DNA from: CAZOEL01 sp964578835
Lineage (GTDB): Bacteria > Desulfobacterota > Syntrophobacteria > Syntrophobacterales > Syntrophobacteraceae
Assembly (NCBI GenBank): GCA_964578835.1
Contig: CAZOEL010000072.1
Location: 1 to 36,909 of the forward strand
Direction: 5' to 3'
Length of the DNA: 36,909 nucleotides
Shown here: positions 16,579 through 25,995 of the stretch, in pieces
How the letters are laid out: the number at the start of each line of letters is the position of its first letter
How positions within the stretch are numbered: the first letter of the stretch is position 1
The notes under the pieces: generated by a model
The model's database searches: none
The model's input: only the letters and a program-made list of their open reading frames with translations
Told to the model about the DNA's origin: nothing
Program-made: the position numbers and the translations under genes

Positions 16579-17217
16579 CTAGACGCTGAGGAAAAGATGG
16601 TAAATCGTGAAAGGACGTTTCTCCAAGGCATGATATGTCTCTGCGACATCCTTCCCGGGTAGTACAGAAGATTGCGCGAGTTGATGGGGAGGCACAAGCT
16701 TGAGCTTACCAGCGTTCGTTCTCATTGATCCTTCAACACTGGAACGGGCTTTGTCCTGCTTCCCGTCAAAGACATATCCGAGCATGGCGCCCGCTCTCAT
16801 GTGAGGAGCATACTGGCCACTGACGAAGCGCATCATCCCATCGGTAACATACTCCCTGCTTCCATAGAAAATTACTCGACCATCGGGTTTGCACACACGC
16901 AGCCTTTTGGCTTCTATTGCAAAGTACACCTCATGTCCGAGCCCGCAAGAAACAAGCAAATCGATTCTACCAGCCGGGGTGTTGGCATCGAGGTCAAGTG
17001 AAGGTATCTCGGGCTGAAGCCTGATGTCGAGTGGGCCATCGCGGAACTGAGGGATTCTAATGAGGCGTGCATGCAGTCGTCTTGTAATCCAATCTTCTTT
17101 GTCTCGATGTGTTTCCTTTCTAAGCGCGCCGGCGGCTTGTACTATGGAAAGGAGTATGATGGGAATATGCCTCGTGGGAAAAAGCTTAACATAGGCTGCG
17201 GCCTCTGTAGCGCTCAT
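16579..17217 (-). CDS. PD-(D/E)XK nuclease-like protein, last gene of the lexA-methyltransferase operon
   Basis: Protein of 212 aa with no exact family recognised. The signature of a PD-(D/E)XK endonuclease is visible: Glu41 in KEDW, Asp86 in GRIDLLV, and Glu102-x-Lys104 in YFAIEAKRL. A following helical segment DGMMRFVSGQYAPHM (126-140) carries a Gln/Arg pattern common in restriction-type nucleases, and GAMLGYVFDGK is a further conserved-looking strand. The start ATG overlaps the stop of the methyltransferase (TAATG), so the two are translationally coupled and probably act together. The likely role is the DNA-cutting subunit of a restriction-modification-type defence system. Catalytic activity is inferred from motifs only. 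Confidence 0.7.
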   Translation of the reverse strand: MSATEAAAYVKLFPTRHIPIILLSIVQAAGALRKETHRDKEDWITRRLHARLIRIPQFRDGPLDIRLQPEIPSLDLDANTPAGRIDLLVSCGLGHEVYFAIEAKRLRVCKPDGRVIFYGSREYVTDGMMRFVSGQYAPHMRAGAMLGYVFDGKQDKARSSVEGSMRTNAGKLKLVPPHQLAQSSVLPGKDVAETYHALEKRPFTIYHLFLSV

Positions 17218-20200
17218 TATCGCTCACCTCGGGCCAGAGCCACTTCACCGTAAATTCTCGCCGCATCGTTAAGGGCCGCAGTACGAGTCCAGTTCAGGAG
17301 GATGTTCGGGCGAACGATATGTATTTCTTCCCCATGGAATGCAATCACGTCGCGCTCATAGGACACGGTTCCACTTGTTAACGAGCTACGGGCATACACT
17401 TCATTCAGTGCTTCACTCAGAGACTTGGATAAAGTTTTCATACGATATGGAGCCTGTGCCTTCGAGATCTTCAGCGTGACCATTGCGAGGCCGGTCTGCT
17501 CATCCGTTCCGCCCTCAGCCTGGACACGATATATCGATCCTTCCGCCTCGGCCCATGAATTCAGCGTTTTTGTCAAAGTGACCGCGTATGCAGCCAGACC
17601 TTGAGAAGCATAGGGAGCAACGTCGGATTTCTCAACAGGATCGAGCGTTACGGTTCTGTCAGATCTTCGGGTCGTTGGGGTCGAGCTTGGCTCGAAAACC
17701 CGAATCGTATCTTCAATCAAGGTTACCTCTTGCTCCGTCAGACCGAAGTACCTGAAGATTAAGGGTTCAAGCTCTGCCTGGAGCCCATCGATCAGGATTC
17801 TTCGCTCGTCACGCCATTTTCTATCGTTGTTCCACCTGTGTTTGTCGAAAGATGCTTGGCCATTGGGCGCCTGTTCATAACTCCCAATTCTTTCCTGTAG
17901 ACTCCGTTGAAGCGCCTTCATTCTTCCCGCAACTTCAGAAACGATTTGAGCAGCGTCAATGGGAACAAATTCGTCATCCGGCAAGGGGAAAGGAATACGT
18001 AAGAGCTCAAAAAGATGGACTTTGTCTCTCTCTGTCCCCCAATTGGCAGAAGTGTGAAACAAGAAATACCTTGCCAGGTTAGATCTCAGATAAGCTGCGA
18101 GGAACATCAGAAGGTCGGTGTCCTCTCTAGGACCCGAAATCGACTGCAAGGAATGCTGAAAAAGTGCGTCGAAGCCACAAAACGCCACCTTGCCGAATCC
18201 TTGACTGACGAGAACCATCGGGGCAAGAAACAGGTCTGACGGTGGTTGGCTATACAGTACATCTGCACGATATTTCTTTTTCTCCAGCCTCTCTCCAAAG
18301 GAGATTGTATCTCCAGGTAATAAGAGCAGATCAGAGTTCCAAGGAGAGGTCTGAACAAACGGTGTGGCGAGGGGCCAAATATTCGCCTTAAGGGTACGAT
18401 CCGATTTGGACACCGCATTCTTTTCAAGCCACGGCTTAATTCCTTGTCCTGTGATCCATCTCTTTGTTTGCAGCAAACGCCCTTTCTCCAGTTGACTGTA
18501 AACATTCACAATAGCCAGCAATGAAGGCATTGCCTGAAGAAGATCGAGCAACTTTTGATCGCGCGGTGTTCCCCAGAGACGCCTTTTCCACACTACTGGA
18601 GCACTTCTCGATCTGGTTGCCGCAAGAATATCACTTAACGGTATCCACGTTCTAGCGGCGGGATTGACCGTGATGACGCCCTGCCGGAGACCTGCGCGGT
18701 CGAACTTGGGGGCGACAAATTCAATCAGATGTCGAGCCGGCTGTGGAGGCGTCTTCGTGAAAAGTGCGATAAATGCCGGACATAAAGCATTCTGGAAAAG
18801 TACGAAACTATAATCCGCCAGTTGAAAAACCCGTTTGAGGCTCACCTCCTGAAGCCATTCCGCCTGGAAGGCGTCCGTTTGATTCTGTAGAATTTTGGAC
18901 GGAAGGAGTAGACATCCGGTTCCGCCGCTTCGGAGAAATAGAGGCGCCTTTTGCATGAACTTCTGGGCAAGCTGCTTGCTTTGTCGGCCCTCCCATGGTG
19001 GGTTGCCCACAATGCAGTCGAAGGTTCTGCCCAAGAGTATCTCACCAGACAGAAAGTTCCCCTTGTGAATGACCGGAATGTCAGCCTGCGGCCCGTCCGA
19101 TCCATCTCCATATTCGAGGAGCTTTGGCAGTGGTTTTCCCGTCTTCTCTCGATAGGCTTGGATGTCGGGTGGATCGAAGTAATCCAGGTAGGCCAGATAG
19201 AGGCTGAAACATGCGATGCGGCAGGCAGTCTCCTGGATATCTACGCCCCATATCTGCTCACTGAGTATTCTCTGAAGTCCTTCAGCCTTGGCAAGGTAGT
19301 CCACCGGGGCGTTTTGACTGTGGATCCAACGATTAGCCAGGCGATTGAACAAAATAACCAGAAAAACCCCGGATCCACATGCAGGATCCAGATAAGACCA
19401 ATCAAGCGCGGCTGGATTGTTCCTTATAGCCACATCAACAACCATCTCAGCAAGGAACCTGGGAGTATAGTATGCCCCGCTTTCCTCCTGCTGTTTTGGG
19501 TCTTCAGCCGCCAGAAAGTCCTGGTAGATAGCGCTGATCGTTTCGACGGGAATCATCTTGAAATCGTATGGCCAAAAACCCATGGTGCGCTGGCCGGTCC
19601 CGACTTCGTGACCGCCAAGAAAAAGAGTCAACGTTTTGAGGTGGGAAGGCTTGATGCAAAGTTTTTCAGCATCGAGATCTTGGTCGAACATGTTGCCGTT
19701 GAACTCTTCTTTCAGATTGGCAAAGAACTCATAGAGATAGTCGATTCCCTCGTCATGGGGTTTTCTTTCAAGATTCTCCGAGAACAGCATCGTGCCTGTA
19801 CGCTTGCGATCCGTCTGCCCTACGGAAATGATACCCCGGTCAAGGAGATAACAGAGGAAGAGGACGCGGCCGATGATTGCATGCGCAGTCTTTGTATCAA
19901 GCGCTTCGCTTTCCCTGGTGAGCGCGTGACGCAAAGCGCGAAGATTCTCCAGAAGGCATGAATCGACAGACTGGCTCGGATCGAAGCTTGTTGAGTTCAT
20001 CTCGTAATAGCGGCCGGTCCACAAGCCATGGCACAGAGATTGAATTCGATTGATGTACCCGGTATAGCTTAGTGTTTCTATAAGTACGGGCTCGTCCGCT
20101 TTTTCATCCTGGGGCGCATCAGACGGTTTTGCGAGGCCGGAGTAGATGTAAACAGTGGTGGGATCCGCCAACACGAGCACATTGGCGACTCCCTGGTTCC

Positions 20201-20456
20201 AGAAAAGCTTTTGAAGGGCGCGCCGCTCCGGGAAAGAGCAAGGTAGATCGAATTCTTTAAGATACAGAATGGGACGACCATCCAGGCAGAGGATGCCATC
20301 GAGTTTCATTTCTTGCCATGCACGCTCAATGACAGAAATATATCCCGATAGATTCGCATCGCTTAGGACCGAATCAAGGCATTCATGGAATTCCATACCC
20401 TTCGGGGGCGACCTGTGCGCCGCGACAAGTTCCGTCATCTCTCTCGCGATGTCCAT
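17217..20456 (-). CDS. N6-adenine DNA methyltransferase, type IIG/PglX-like (1079 aa)
   Basis: Large class I SAM-dependent methyltransferase that modifies adenine in DNA. Motif X is GAYYTPRFLAE (327-337), motif I DPACGSGVFL (357-366), and motif IV NPPW (485-488), the N6-adenine (gamma-type) signature. The N-terminal 330 residues contain a strand-rich region (DGILCLDGRPILYLKEF, 53-69) that resembles the nuclease-like domain of type IIG enzymes but lacks an obvious D...ExK set. The C-terminal half (about 600-1079) should be target recognition and helical spacer. The gene lies four bases after the LexA-like gene and overlaps the nuclease gene. This points to a restriction-modification or BREX/Eco57I-like defence unit in which cutting may come from the small partner. 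Family is firm, exact type is not. Confidence 0.88.
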   Translation of the reverse strand: MDIAREMTELVAAHRSPPKGMEFHECLDSVLSDANLSGYISVIERAWQEMKLDGILCLDGRPILYLKEFDLPCSFPERRALQKLFWNQGVANVLVLADPTTVYIYSGLAKPSDAPQDEKADEPVLIETLSYTGYINRIQSLCHGLWTGRYYEMNSTSFDPSQSVDSCLLENLRALRHALTRESEALDTKTAHAIIGRVLFLCYLLDRGIISVGQTDRKRTGTMLFSENLERKPHDEGIDYLYEFFANLKEEFNGNMFDQDLDAEKLCIKPSHLKTLTLFLGGHEVGTGQRTMGFWPYDFKMIPVETISAIYQDFLAAEDPKQQEESGAYYTPRFLAEMVVDVAIRNNPAALDWSYLDPACGSGVFLVILFNRLANRWIHSQNAPVDYLAKAEGLQRILSEQIWGVDIQETACRIACFSLYLAYLDYFDPPDIQAYREKTGKPLPKLLEYGDGSDGPQADIPVIHKGNFLSGEILLGRTFDCIVGNPPWEGRQSKQLAQKFMQKAPLFLRSGGTGCLLLPSKILQNQTDAFQAEWLQEVSLKRVFQLADYSFVLFQNALCPAFIALFTKTPPQPARHLIEFVAPKFDRAGLRQGVITVNPAARTWIPLSDILAATRSRSAPVVWKRRLWGTPRDQKLLDLLQAMPSLLAIVNVYSQLEKGRLLQTKRWITGQGIKPWLEKNAVSKSDRTLKANIWPLATPFVQTSPWNSDLLLLPGDTISFGERLEKKKYRADVLYSQPPSDLFLAPMVLVSQGFGKVAFCGFDALFQHSLQSISGPREDTDLLMFLAAYLRSNLARYFLFHTSANWGTERDKVHLFELLRIPFPLPDDEFVPIDAAQIVSEVAGRMKALQRSLQERIGSYEQAPNGQASFDKHRWNNDRKWRDERRILIDGLQAELEPLIFRYFGLTEQEVTLIEDTIRVFEPSSTPTTRRSDRTVTLDPVEKSDVAPYASQGLAAYAVTLTKTLNSWAEAEGSIYRVQAEGGTDEQTGLAMVTLKISKAQAPYRMKTLSKSLSEALNEVYARSSLTSGTVSYERDVIAFHGEEIHIVRPNILLNWTRTAALNDAARIYGEVALARGER

Positions 20457-20460
20457 GTCT

Positions 20461-21090
20461 TTAACCCATCCGTCTTAGGACGACCCTTACAACCCCTTGT
20501 ACCAACATTTCATCAAGAGGGATCTGATCTGGGTAATCCGAGTTTTCCGCTTTCAGAATATAAGCTCCTTCTGCGACGGCCAAGGTCTTCAGTGTGCTCT
20601 CTCCATCGATTAACGCCACTACTACATCCCCCGAGCTAGGGGAGGCATCTATATCTGCGATAACCCAATCCCCGTCATGGATGCCACGCTCCTTCATGGA
20701 TTCTCCAGAGACCTGAACCGCAAATAATCTGTGACCGACTGAGCGTCCCAGCATTTCTCTGTCTACTGAAATTGATCGCTGATAGCACTCCGTTTCCAGC
20801 CCTGCCGGTCCAGCCGAAACATGCCCCAGCAGCGGGACGTGAATCGCCGTATTATTCGGACCCCTTCCGGAAGAGATCACCTCGATGCCGCGTGCTCTGC
20901 CACCACGGCGACGCACATATCCCTTCTTCTCCAGAGCGGATATATGATCTGCCGCTGCCTTCGGACTCTTGAATCCAAAGTAGACGGCTATCTCTCTATA
21001 CGTGGGCGAATACCCGACCACGTCACAGTGATCTTGAAGGTATTCCAGAATTTGGTTCTGTCGTGGTGTTAATTCTTTCATGCTATACAT
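20461..21090 (-). CDS. lexA: LexA-family autocleaving repressor heading the methyltransferase operon
   Basis: Protein of 209 aa with both LexA parts. The N-terminal winged helix spans LTPRQNQILEYLQDHCDVVG to about residue 70 (EIAVYFGFKSPKAAADHISA region). The S24 latent protease has the cleavage pair Ala93-Gly94 (HVSAG), nucleophile Ser131 (VSGESM) and general base Lys168 (STLKTL). DNA damage and RecA filaments would trigger self-cleavage and derepression. It is separated by only four bases from the methyltransferase gene, so repressor and effector genes are co-transcribed. It may be the cell's SOS LexA or an island-borne paralogue; context favours the second. The first ATG (21090) or the fourth codon ATG (21081) could be the start; the mRNA may be nearly leaderless. 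Confidence 0.87.
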   Translation of the reverse strand: MYSMKELTPRQNQILEYLQDHCDVVGYSPTYREIAVYFGFKSPKAAADHISALEKKGYVRRRGGRARGIEVISSGRGPNNTAIHVPLLGHVSAGPAGLETECYQRSISVDREMLGRSVGHRLFAVQVSGESMKERGIHDGDWVIADIDASPSSGDVVVALIDGESTLKTLAVAEGAYILKAENSDYPDQIPLDEMLVQGVVRVVLRRMG

Positions 21091-21128
21091 CCGTATAGTA
21101 TTTTGTCAGAAGCAGCTTTTTTTGTAAA
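21083..21128 (-). promoter_or_regulatory. Promoter and palindromic operator of the lexA-methyltransferase-nuclease operon
   Basis: On the minus strand TTTACA (21123-21128) and CAAAAT (21100-21105) are 17 bases apart, an acceptable sigma-70 pair. A perfect 6-bp-arm palindrome CTATAC-N4-GTATAG (21083-21098) covers the expected transcription start and the first codon of the lexA-like gene. Its 16-bp length equals that of the E. coli LexA core, although the sequence differs. It is the obvious candidate for autorepression by the encoded protein. Confidence 0.55.
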
Positions 21129-21919
21129 GCAATAGTTGAATGCGTAGGATATTCCTGCATATCTGCCCTGACCTGTAGGTTCATCACCTACACCGGTTTG
21201 CTTCTTTCACCCACACGATAAACGGTGCTCAACCGCTTCTCTTCTTTCACGAAATTGTCCATACTAACCATGAGACCTGAGAGTCTTTCGCCATTTTATT
21301 CGCTCAAGGCGAGAGGCATGGTTCTCGGGTCTGCCGCTACTCCCCCTCTCAAAGCCCTTATCGCACCGGCAGGCCGGGCTCTCGACCCCCATCGTGGATT
21401 TATTTCGGAACAAAGCGCTTTTCGAAAAGACCCCGCTACGGGTCACAGCTGATTTGCGCCCTTTTGAAACGGTTGTCTTTTTCGCGCGCTTTTCCTTTCA
21501 TAACATGAACTCATTGAGCTGGAAGAAGCAGGGATGAAATCAGTTTGTTGGCCGTCAACTAGTCTCCCGCCTTCTTCCGCGAATGACAATGTTGTTCCTT
21601 TATTCCGAACAATCGGATCATATTAGACAAAATTGTCACAATTCTCACACTCGCGTTTCAAATATGAGGACAAGATTCGCCTCGGCGCAGGGATGCGCCG
21701 CCACTTCCCCGTTCGTTGAACTCTGTCCGGCAGCGCATATTCCCATGTCTATTCCTTATTGGCACAAGAATTTCATGTGATTTCATTTGCGCATTAAAAC
21801 ACATGGGCAACCGCGTCAATTGAACAAGACCCGATCCGTCAGCAGCCTTTTCCATTCCAATGGCAATAGCTTCTAACACGCGCTAACGGCTGCATTCTCA
21901 TTCCGTGAGGTTGAGCAGC
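21129..21919. other. Intergenic stretch of about 800 bp between divergent genes
   Basis: No gene recognised. A short hairpin TGTAGGT-N5-ACCTACA lies at 21174-21192. The rest shows only short, non-protein-like frames. This may be the right junction zone of the methyltransferase island; no direct repeat matching the left junction near 16515 could be found by eye. Confidence 0.45.
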
Positions 21920-23230
21920 ATGAAAACCCAAGATGTGAAATATGTTCGGAGAATGAGAGCGCCTCTTCCAGTCAAGCCATGCAAGAGGAGCCAGCGCGAT
22001 GCCGCTTTGAGGGAAACCGTCGCCGATCTCGAGCTCGCGTGCAAGGCTCTTCGCGAGCAGTCGCATTTCTTTCAAACCCTTATCGACACGATCCCCAATC
22101 CCGTCTTTTATAAGGATCTGAGCAACAGGTATCTGGGGTGCAACCGCGCTTTTGAAAAACGACTCGGCCTGACGAAGGAGAAGATACTCGGGAAATACGC
22201 CTTTGACCTGTTTCCTCGGGACCTGGCCGAGAAGTACCATCGAATGGATCAAGAACTGCTGGAAAACCCTGGAGAGCAGTCCTATGAAGATATTCTTCTC
22301 TATGCGGACGGGCGGCTGCACGATGTGATAATAAAGAAGGCGACGTTTTCCGACGTCGACGGCAGACTCGCCGGATTGGTTGGCGTTACCGTCGATATAA
22401 CGGATAGAAAGAGAGCTGAAAAGGCGCTCAAGCACACGAATGACGATCTGGAGACCTTGGTCGAAAAGAGGACGGCTCAGCTGACCGAGGCCAACCGGGA
22501 GCTTCGATCCGAAATAGCCGAGCGGGAGCGGGTGGAGAAGGATCTTCAGGAAAGCTCCGAAAAGCTCAAGCTTTTTGCCTATTCGGTAGTCCACGACCTC
22601 AAGAGCCCCACGGTTGGCGTCGTAGGCCTCACCAAGCTCCTGCAAAAACAGCATGGAAGCCAGCTTGACGAAAAGGGCAGGCGCTACTGCGAGCTGATCT
22701 CGAGAGCCGCCGAGCATCTTGCCACGCTCGTTGAAGAGATCAATATTTACATGAGCGCCAAGGAATTGCCTTTGACGATAGAGGTGGTCGATTCGGAGGA
22801 GATTCTTCGGGAGATCCAGGCGGAGTTTGCGCCCGTGATGGAATCACGCGGCATAAAGTGGGAGGAGCCCGATAGCCCTCCTAAAGTGAAGGCCGACAGG
22901 ATGGCGATTCTTCGGATTTTTAGAAATTTCGTGGACAACGCTCTAAAGTATAGTGGAGCTTGTCTCACCAGGATTGCCGTTGAATACGAGGAGACGGAGC
23001 AGTTTCACATCTTTTCCGTATCCGATGACGGAATGGGAATCAAAGCGGAGAACCCTGAAGATGTCTTCAAGCCCTTCCAAAGGAGCGCAAAAGCCAAAGA
23101 CATTCAGGGGACCGGACTTGGCTTGGCCATAGTGCGAGAGATAGCCGAGCGTCACCGGGGAAAAGTCTGGACGAAGCCCGGAAGTAAACGAGGCGCAACA
23201 TTTTCGTTTTCCATTTCCAAAGCCCTTTGA
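21920..23230 (+). CDS. PAS-domain sensor histidine kinase (soluble)
   Basis: Kinase of 436 aa from the ATG at 21920, which has GAGG nine bases upstream; a GTG five codons earlier is in frame but less well placed. A PAS domain occupies about 45-160 (LIDTIPNPVFYKDLSNRYLG, then VDGRLAGLVGVTVDITDRKR). A coiled coil (LETLVEKRTAQLTEANREL) leads to HisKA with His225 in SVVHDLKSP, then HATPase_c with N-box NFVDNALKYSG, G1 DDGMGI and G2 GTGLGLAIV. All phosphotransfer residues are present. No membrane helices, so it senses a cytoplasmic signal or ligand via PAS. No response regulator gene is adjacent, so it is an orphan in this window. Confidence 0.9.
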   Translation: MKTQDVKYVRRMRAPLPVKPCKRSQRDAALRETVADLELACKALREQSHFFQTLIDTIPNPVFYKDLSNRYLGCNRAFEKRLGLTKEKILGKYAFDLFPRDLAEKYHRMDQELLENPGEQSYEDILLYADGRLHDVIIKKATFSDVDGRLAGLVGVTVDITDRKRAEKALKHTNDDLETLVEKRTAQLTEANRELRSEIAERERVEKDLQESSEKLKLFAYSVVHDLKSPTVGVVGLTKLLQKQHGSQLDEKGRRYCELISRAAEHLATLVEEINIYMSAKELPLTIEVVDSEEILREIQAEFAPVMESRGIKWEEPDSPPKVKADRMAILRIFRNFVDNALKYSGACLTRIAVEYEETEQFHIFSVSDDGMGIKAENPEDVFKPFQRSAKAKDIQGTGLGLAIVREIAERHRGKVWTKPGSKRGATFSFSISKAL

Positions 23231-23279
23231 GCGCGTCTCGATGGGGAGTATAGACGCGGGAGAAAGCAGACGGATAGAT

Positions 23280-23819
23280 ATGAAGGCGTATGACCATATT
23301 ATCGATCGATTGACAAAGGAGGGCGTAAGCTTCCAAATCCATGAGCACGGGGCGGTAAGGACAATCGAAGATGCTGAGCGCCTGGCTCCGGAGCTCGTAG
23401 AAAATCTTCTGAAGACGGTTGTCTTTAAGATCAAAGATTCGTTCTGGGTGCTGGCCGCCGTCAGATGCCGGGAGAGAATCGACTACAGCAAGCTTTCAGC
23501 GGCGCTGGGCGTTAATCGGCGCCAGCTGCGCAGCATGTCCCCGGAAGCGATTCAGGAGGAGCTGGGCTACGAGGTGGGAGGCATCGGTCCCATACCGGTT
23601 AGAAGCGATGCGATCGCCATCTTCGATAGCTCCCTTGCAGGCGCCGGAATGATCTACTGCGGCAGCGGAAAGAATACGCGCACTCTGGGGTTGGAGTTTT
23701 CCGACCTTCTGAGAGCCTCCGAAGGAAGTATCCACCCGATTGTGAGTAAACCGAAAGGAGACGGCGAACGGGCGCCGGAAGGCGGGAACCGGCATCGAGC
23801 AAAGGGCGCGGCCGCATGA
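23280..23819 (+). CDS. YbaK/EbsC-family aminoacyl-tRNA deacylase
   Basis: Protein of 179 aa from the ATG at 23280; an earlier in-frame ATG at 23241 adds 13 residues outside the family fold. YbaK/ProX-type proteins hydrolyse mischarged aminoacyl-tRNA in trans. The family strands are seen: VSFQIHEHGAVRTIEDAERL, then LLKTVVFKIKDSFWVLAAV with the conserved Lys of KTVVFK, the DYSKLSAALG block, and the GYEVGGIGPIPV motif where members have GGVxPxG. Residues after about 155 (KPKGDGERAPEGGNRHRAKG) are a low-complexity basic tail not typical of the family. It follows the histidine kinase by about 50 bp and may share its transcript. Confidence 0.85.
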   Translation: MKAYDHIIDRLTKEGVSFQIHEHGAVRTIEDAERLAPELVENLLKTVVFKIKDSFWVLAAVRCRERIDYSKLSAALGVNRRQLRSMSPEAIQEELGYEVGGIGPIPVRSDAIAIFDSSLAGAGMIYCGSGKNTRTLGLEFSDLLRASEGSIHPIVSKPKGDGERAPEGGNRHRAKGAAA

Positions 23820-23985
23820 AAGGTCTTGAGCGGGACATTCCGGACAGCTGAAAACGATAAAGCGCGATTTCCCTGCAATATTATAATCTTACTTCAGTTG
23901 CAAAATGCAACCGCTAATTGACCATAAATTACCAATAGTTATGCATCCCGTCCAAAAATCCATTGCTGCGCTGAAGCTCTAGTCG

Positions 23986-24138
23986 ACTGTCCGCTTCATT
24001 TTTTCGAGTTGAACAGGAACGTTCTCCCTGAGGGAAAGGGACGCAATGCTGTTGAATTAAGGAGCGGATGCTTCCTTCCTCGACATTTTTCCTCAAGGAA
24101 AGGGAGTCCGCTCTATTCGAAATAACGAAGTGGACAGT
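23986..24138. mobile_element. MITE-like element with 20-22 bp terminal inverted repeats
   Basis: The left end ACTGTCCGCTTCATTTTTTC and the inverted right end ACTGTCCACTTCGTTATTTC (24138 backwards) match at 17 of 20 positions. The 153-bp interior has no gene but holds two copies of a CCTSARGGAAAGGGA-like word. Inside, at 24043-24063, is a 21-bp sequence identical to the left end of the insertion sequence at 36859. No target duplication was evident. The remainder of the 23820-24338 gap contains no gene. Confidence 0.55.
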
Positions 24139-24338
24139 TCCTTAGCGCCAGAAGCCAGACTTGCGCCAACCTGCATCGGAGGCGGCGCTCTCTGTACATC
24201 TCCCGCCAGGAAATCGCGACAAATCAGGGACAAAATCTCGTTGACACTTCCCCGCCACACCTGTTACACGAAAACCGTCAGGAAGCGATTTTTATCACAT
24301 TATCACCTCGTTGAGGAACATCATGGGGAGGCAATAAG

Positions 24339-25931
24339 ATGAAGCTGGCTCTACGCTTTGGCGGAATTGGCTTGATCGTGGCGGGCGTCGTTCTAGCCGT
24401 GATCTCTTTTGTTTCCGGACCGGAGGCTCCTCAGGGGGACCTCACTCACAGGTTATATGTCAAGGAGAAGGTCATCACCGGCGTCTATAAGACCTACGGG
24501 GTCAAAGACGCGCCTGTGCCCATGTGGCTGGCCAAGTCCGTATTTCACAACAACATGAACGGCCGCATCACCAACCTCAAAGTGCGCTACAAGGTTACGG
24601 AATACTCCGACTGGTGCTCGTGGCGCAATTATGTCGCCGTTGATCCGAAACAGACCGTAGTGGACGTATATTATCCCATCCTGACGAGCGCTTGCGCCAA
24701 GCTCACGAGCCGAGCTCCGACGGAGGTTCAGATGGAATGCGAATACACCGACCCCGCCGGTCAGAAGCGCCAGACTTCAGAGACCCGTCCTCTTACCATG
24801 CTGGGCCGCCATGAGTTCATCTTTTCCGATCTTACCGCAGAAGAGCGGACCGCGTCGTTTCAGGACATGGTCACTTATGCGGAGCTCCTGGCCGCATGGG
24901 TTTCACGCAGTGATGACGCCGTCGCGAGACTGGCGTCAATGGCCAACAAAATGGCGGGCGGCGTGGGCGCTTCCTCCAATGATGAGGACTGCATCAAAGT
25001 GATGGAGGCGCTTTACGAGATCATGCGGATCATTCACATCAGTTATCAGCACCCCCCCGCACTCGTCGATAAGAAGCTCTCTTATGATCTCAAGCTGGTG
25101 CAAAGTCTTCAATACCCGCGCGATACTCTGCAAAAGCGTAGCGGGACCTGCATCGATCTGGCAATCCTCTATGCAGCCATGCTGAACTCCATCAACATCG
25201 AGCCGTACCTGGTGGTCATCGACGGCCACTGTTTTCCTATGGCGAAAACCCCAAGCGGCAAGCTCATCCCCGTGGAAGCAACGGGGGTGGGGGATGGATA
25301 TCAGAAGGGCATGGATTTCGAGCAGGCCGTTAAGAGCGCGGTCGAAACCTGGCAAAAAGCCACGCAGTCAGGTCGCTTTGTGCTGGTGGACGTACGGCAG
25401 ACATGGATGGACGGAGTGGCCAATCCTGAATTGGAGACTTTGCCCCCGGATATCCTCGAGAAATGGGGCATCACCGCCTTGGTGGAAGCTCCCGCCGTAG
25501 AAACAATCCCTGCGGTGGTGCGCCAGCAGCCGCAGCAGCCGGGTGGGGCAGCCCCTGCGCCAACGATCGTAGTCGGCCGCTGGACTTACACCCTCAGGGC
25601 TCTCGATGGGAGAAACATCAGCGGGCAGTTGGAAGTTTCCTCCAAAGGCGGGCAGCTGAAGATGGTCGCCACCTCCACGTATCAAATGATGGGGCAAGAC
25701 GGCATAATGCACAAGTTTTCAGAGAAGAACGACTTTGTTGGCGCCTTCGATGGGCAGAACCTGACGGGCCGTTGCGACCGCGCGGTGTACACCATGGACG
25801 GGCAGCAGGTTCCTCCGCAGGGCCTGCCCCTGATGCTGAACCTTGCGGTGGGCCCTGACGGACGCTCCATGCAGGGACAGGTCGCCAACAGCATGGGCAT
25901 GGCCGTACCCATTTACATGCAGAAGCAGTAA
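24339..25931 (+). CDS. Membrane-anchored transglutaminase-like protein with C-terminal beta domain
   Basis: Protein of 530 aa. The N-terminus has one hydrophobic helix (GLIVAGVVLAVISFVSG, about 11-27), probably an uncleaved anchor or signal. The centre is a transglutaminase-like cysteine protease fold with triad residues Cys271 (KRSGTCIDLAILYAAML), His297 (DGHCFPM) and Glu/Asp313 (LIPVEAT). Residues about 430-530 form a beta-rich domain (GRWTYTLRALDGRNISGQLE) that may bind a ligand or partner. Preceding residues 400-420 are Pro/Gln-rich linker. GGGGAGG lies before the ATG, and a perfect -35 TTGACA is at 24241-24246, though its -10 is poor. It is followed 64 bp later by a secreted protein, likely the same operon. 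Substrate unknown. Confidence 0.82.
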   Translation: MKLALRFGGIGLIVAGVVLAVISFVSGPEAPQGDLTHRLYVKEKVITGVYKTYGVKDAPVPMWLAKSVFHNNMNGRITNLKVRYKVTEYSDWCSWRNYVAVDPKQTVVDVYYPILTSACAKLTSRAPTEVQMECEYTDPAGQKRQTSETRPLTMLGRHEFIFSDLTAEERTASFQDMVTYAELLAAWVSRSDDAVARLASMANKMAGGVGASSNDEDCIKVMEALYEIMRIIHISYQHPPALVDKKLSYDLKLVQSLQYPRDTLQKRSGTCIDLAILYAAMLNSINIEPYLVVIDGHCFPMAKTPSGKLIPVEATGVGDGYQKGMDFEQAVKSAVETWQKATQSGRFVLVDVRQTWMDGVANPELETLPPDILEKWGITALVEAPAVETIPAVVRQQPQQPGGAAPAPTIVVGRWTYTLRALDGRNISGQLEVSSKGGQLKMVATSTYQMMGQDGIMHKFSEKNDFVGAFDGQNLTGRCDRAVYTMDGQQVPPQGLPLMLNLAVGPDGRSMQGQVANSMGMAVPIYMQKQ

Positions 25932-25995
25932 TCGGAAACGCAGCAGACGTCGGCTTTCGCAGTCGGCTCGCAGCATTTTGATGAGGAGAGCGACC

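Noticed and set aside
18951..19961. 336-aa plus-strand open frame
   Set aside because: Lies wholly antisense to the methyltransferase gene, whose motifs are clear; the plus-strand product has no recognisable domain.
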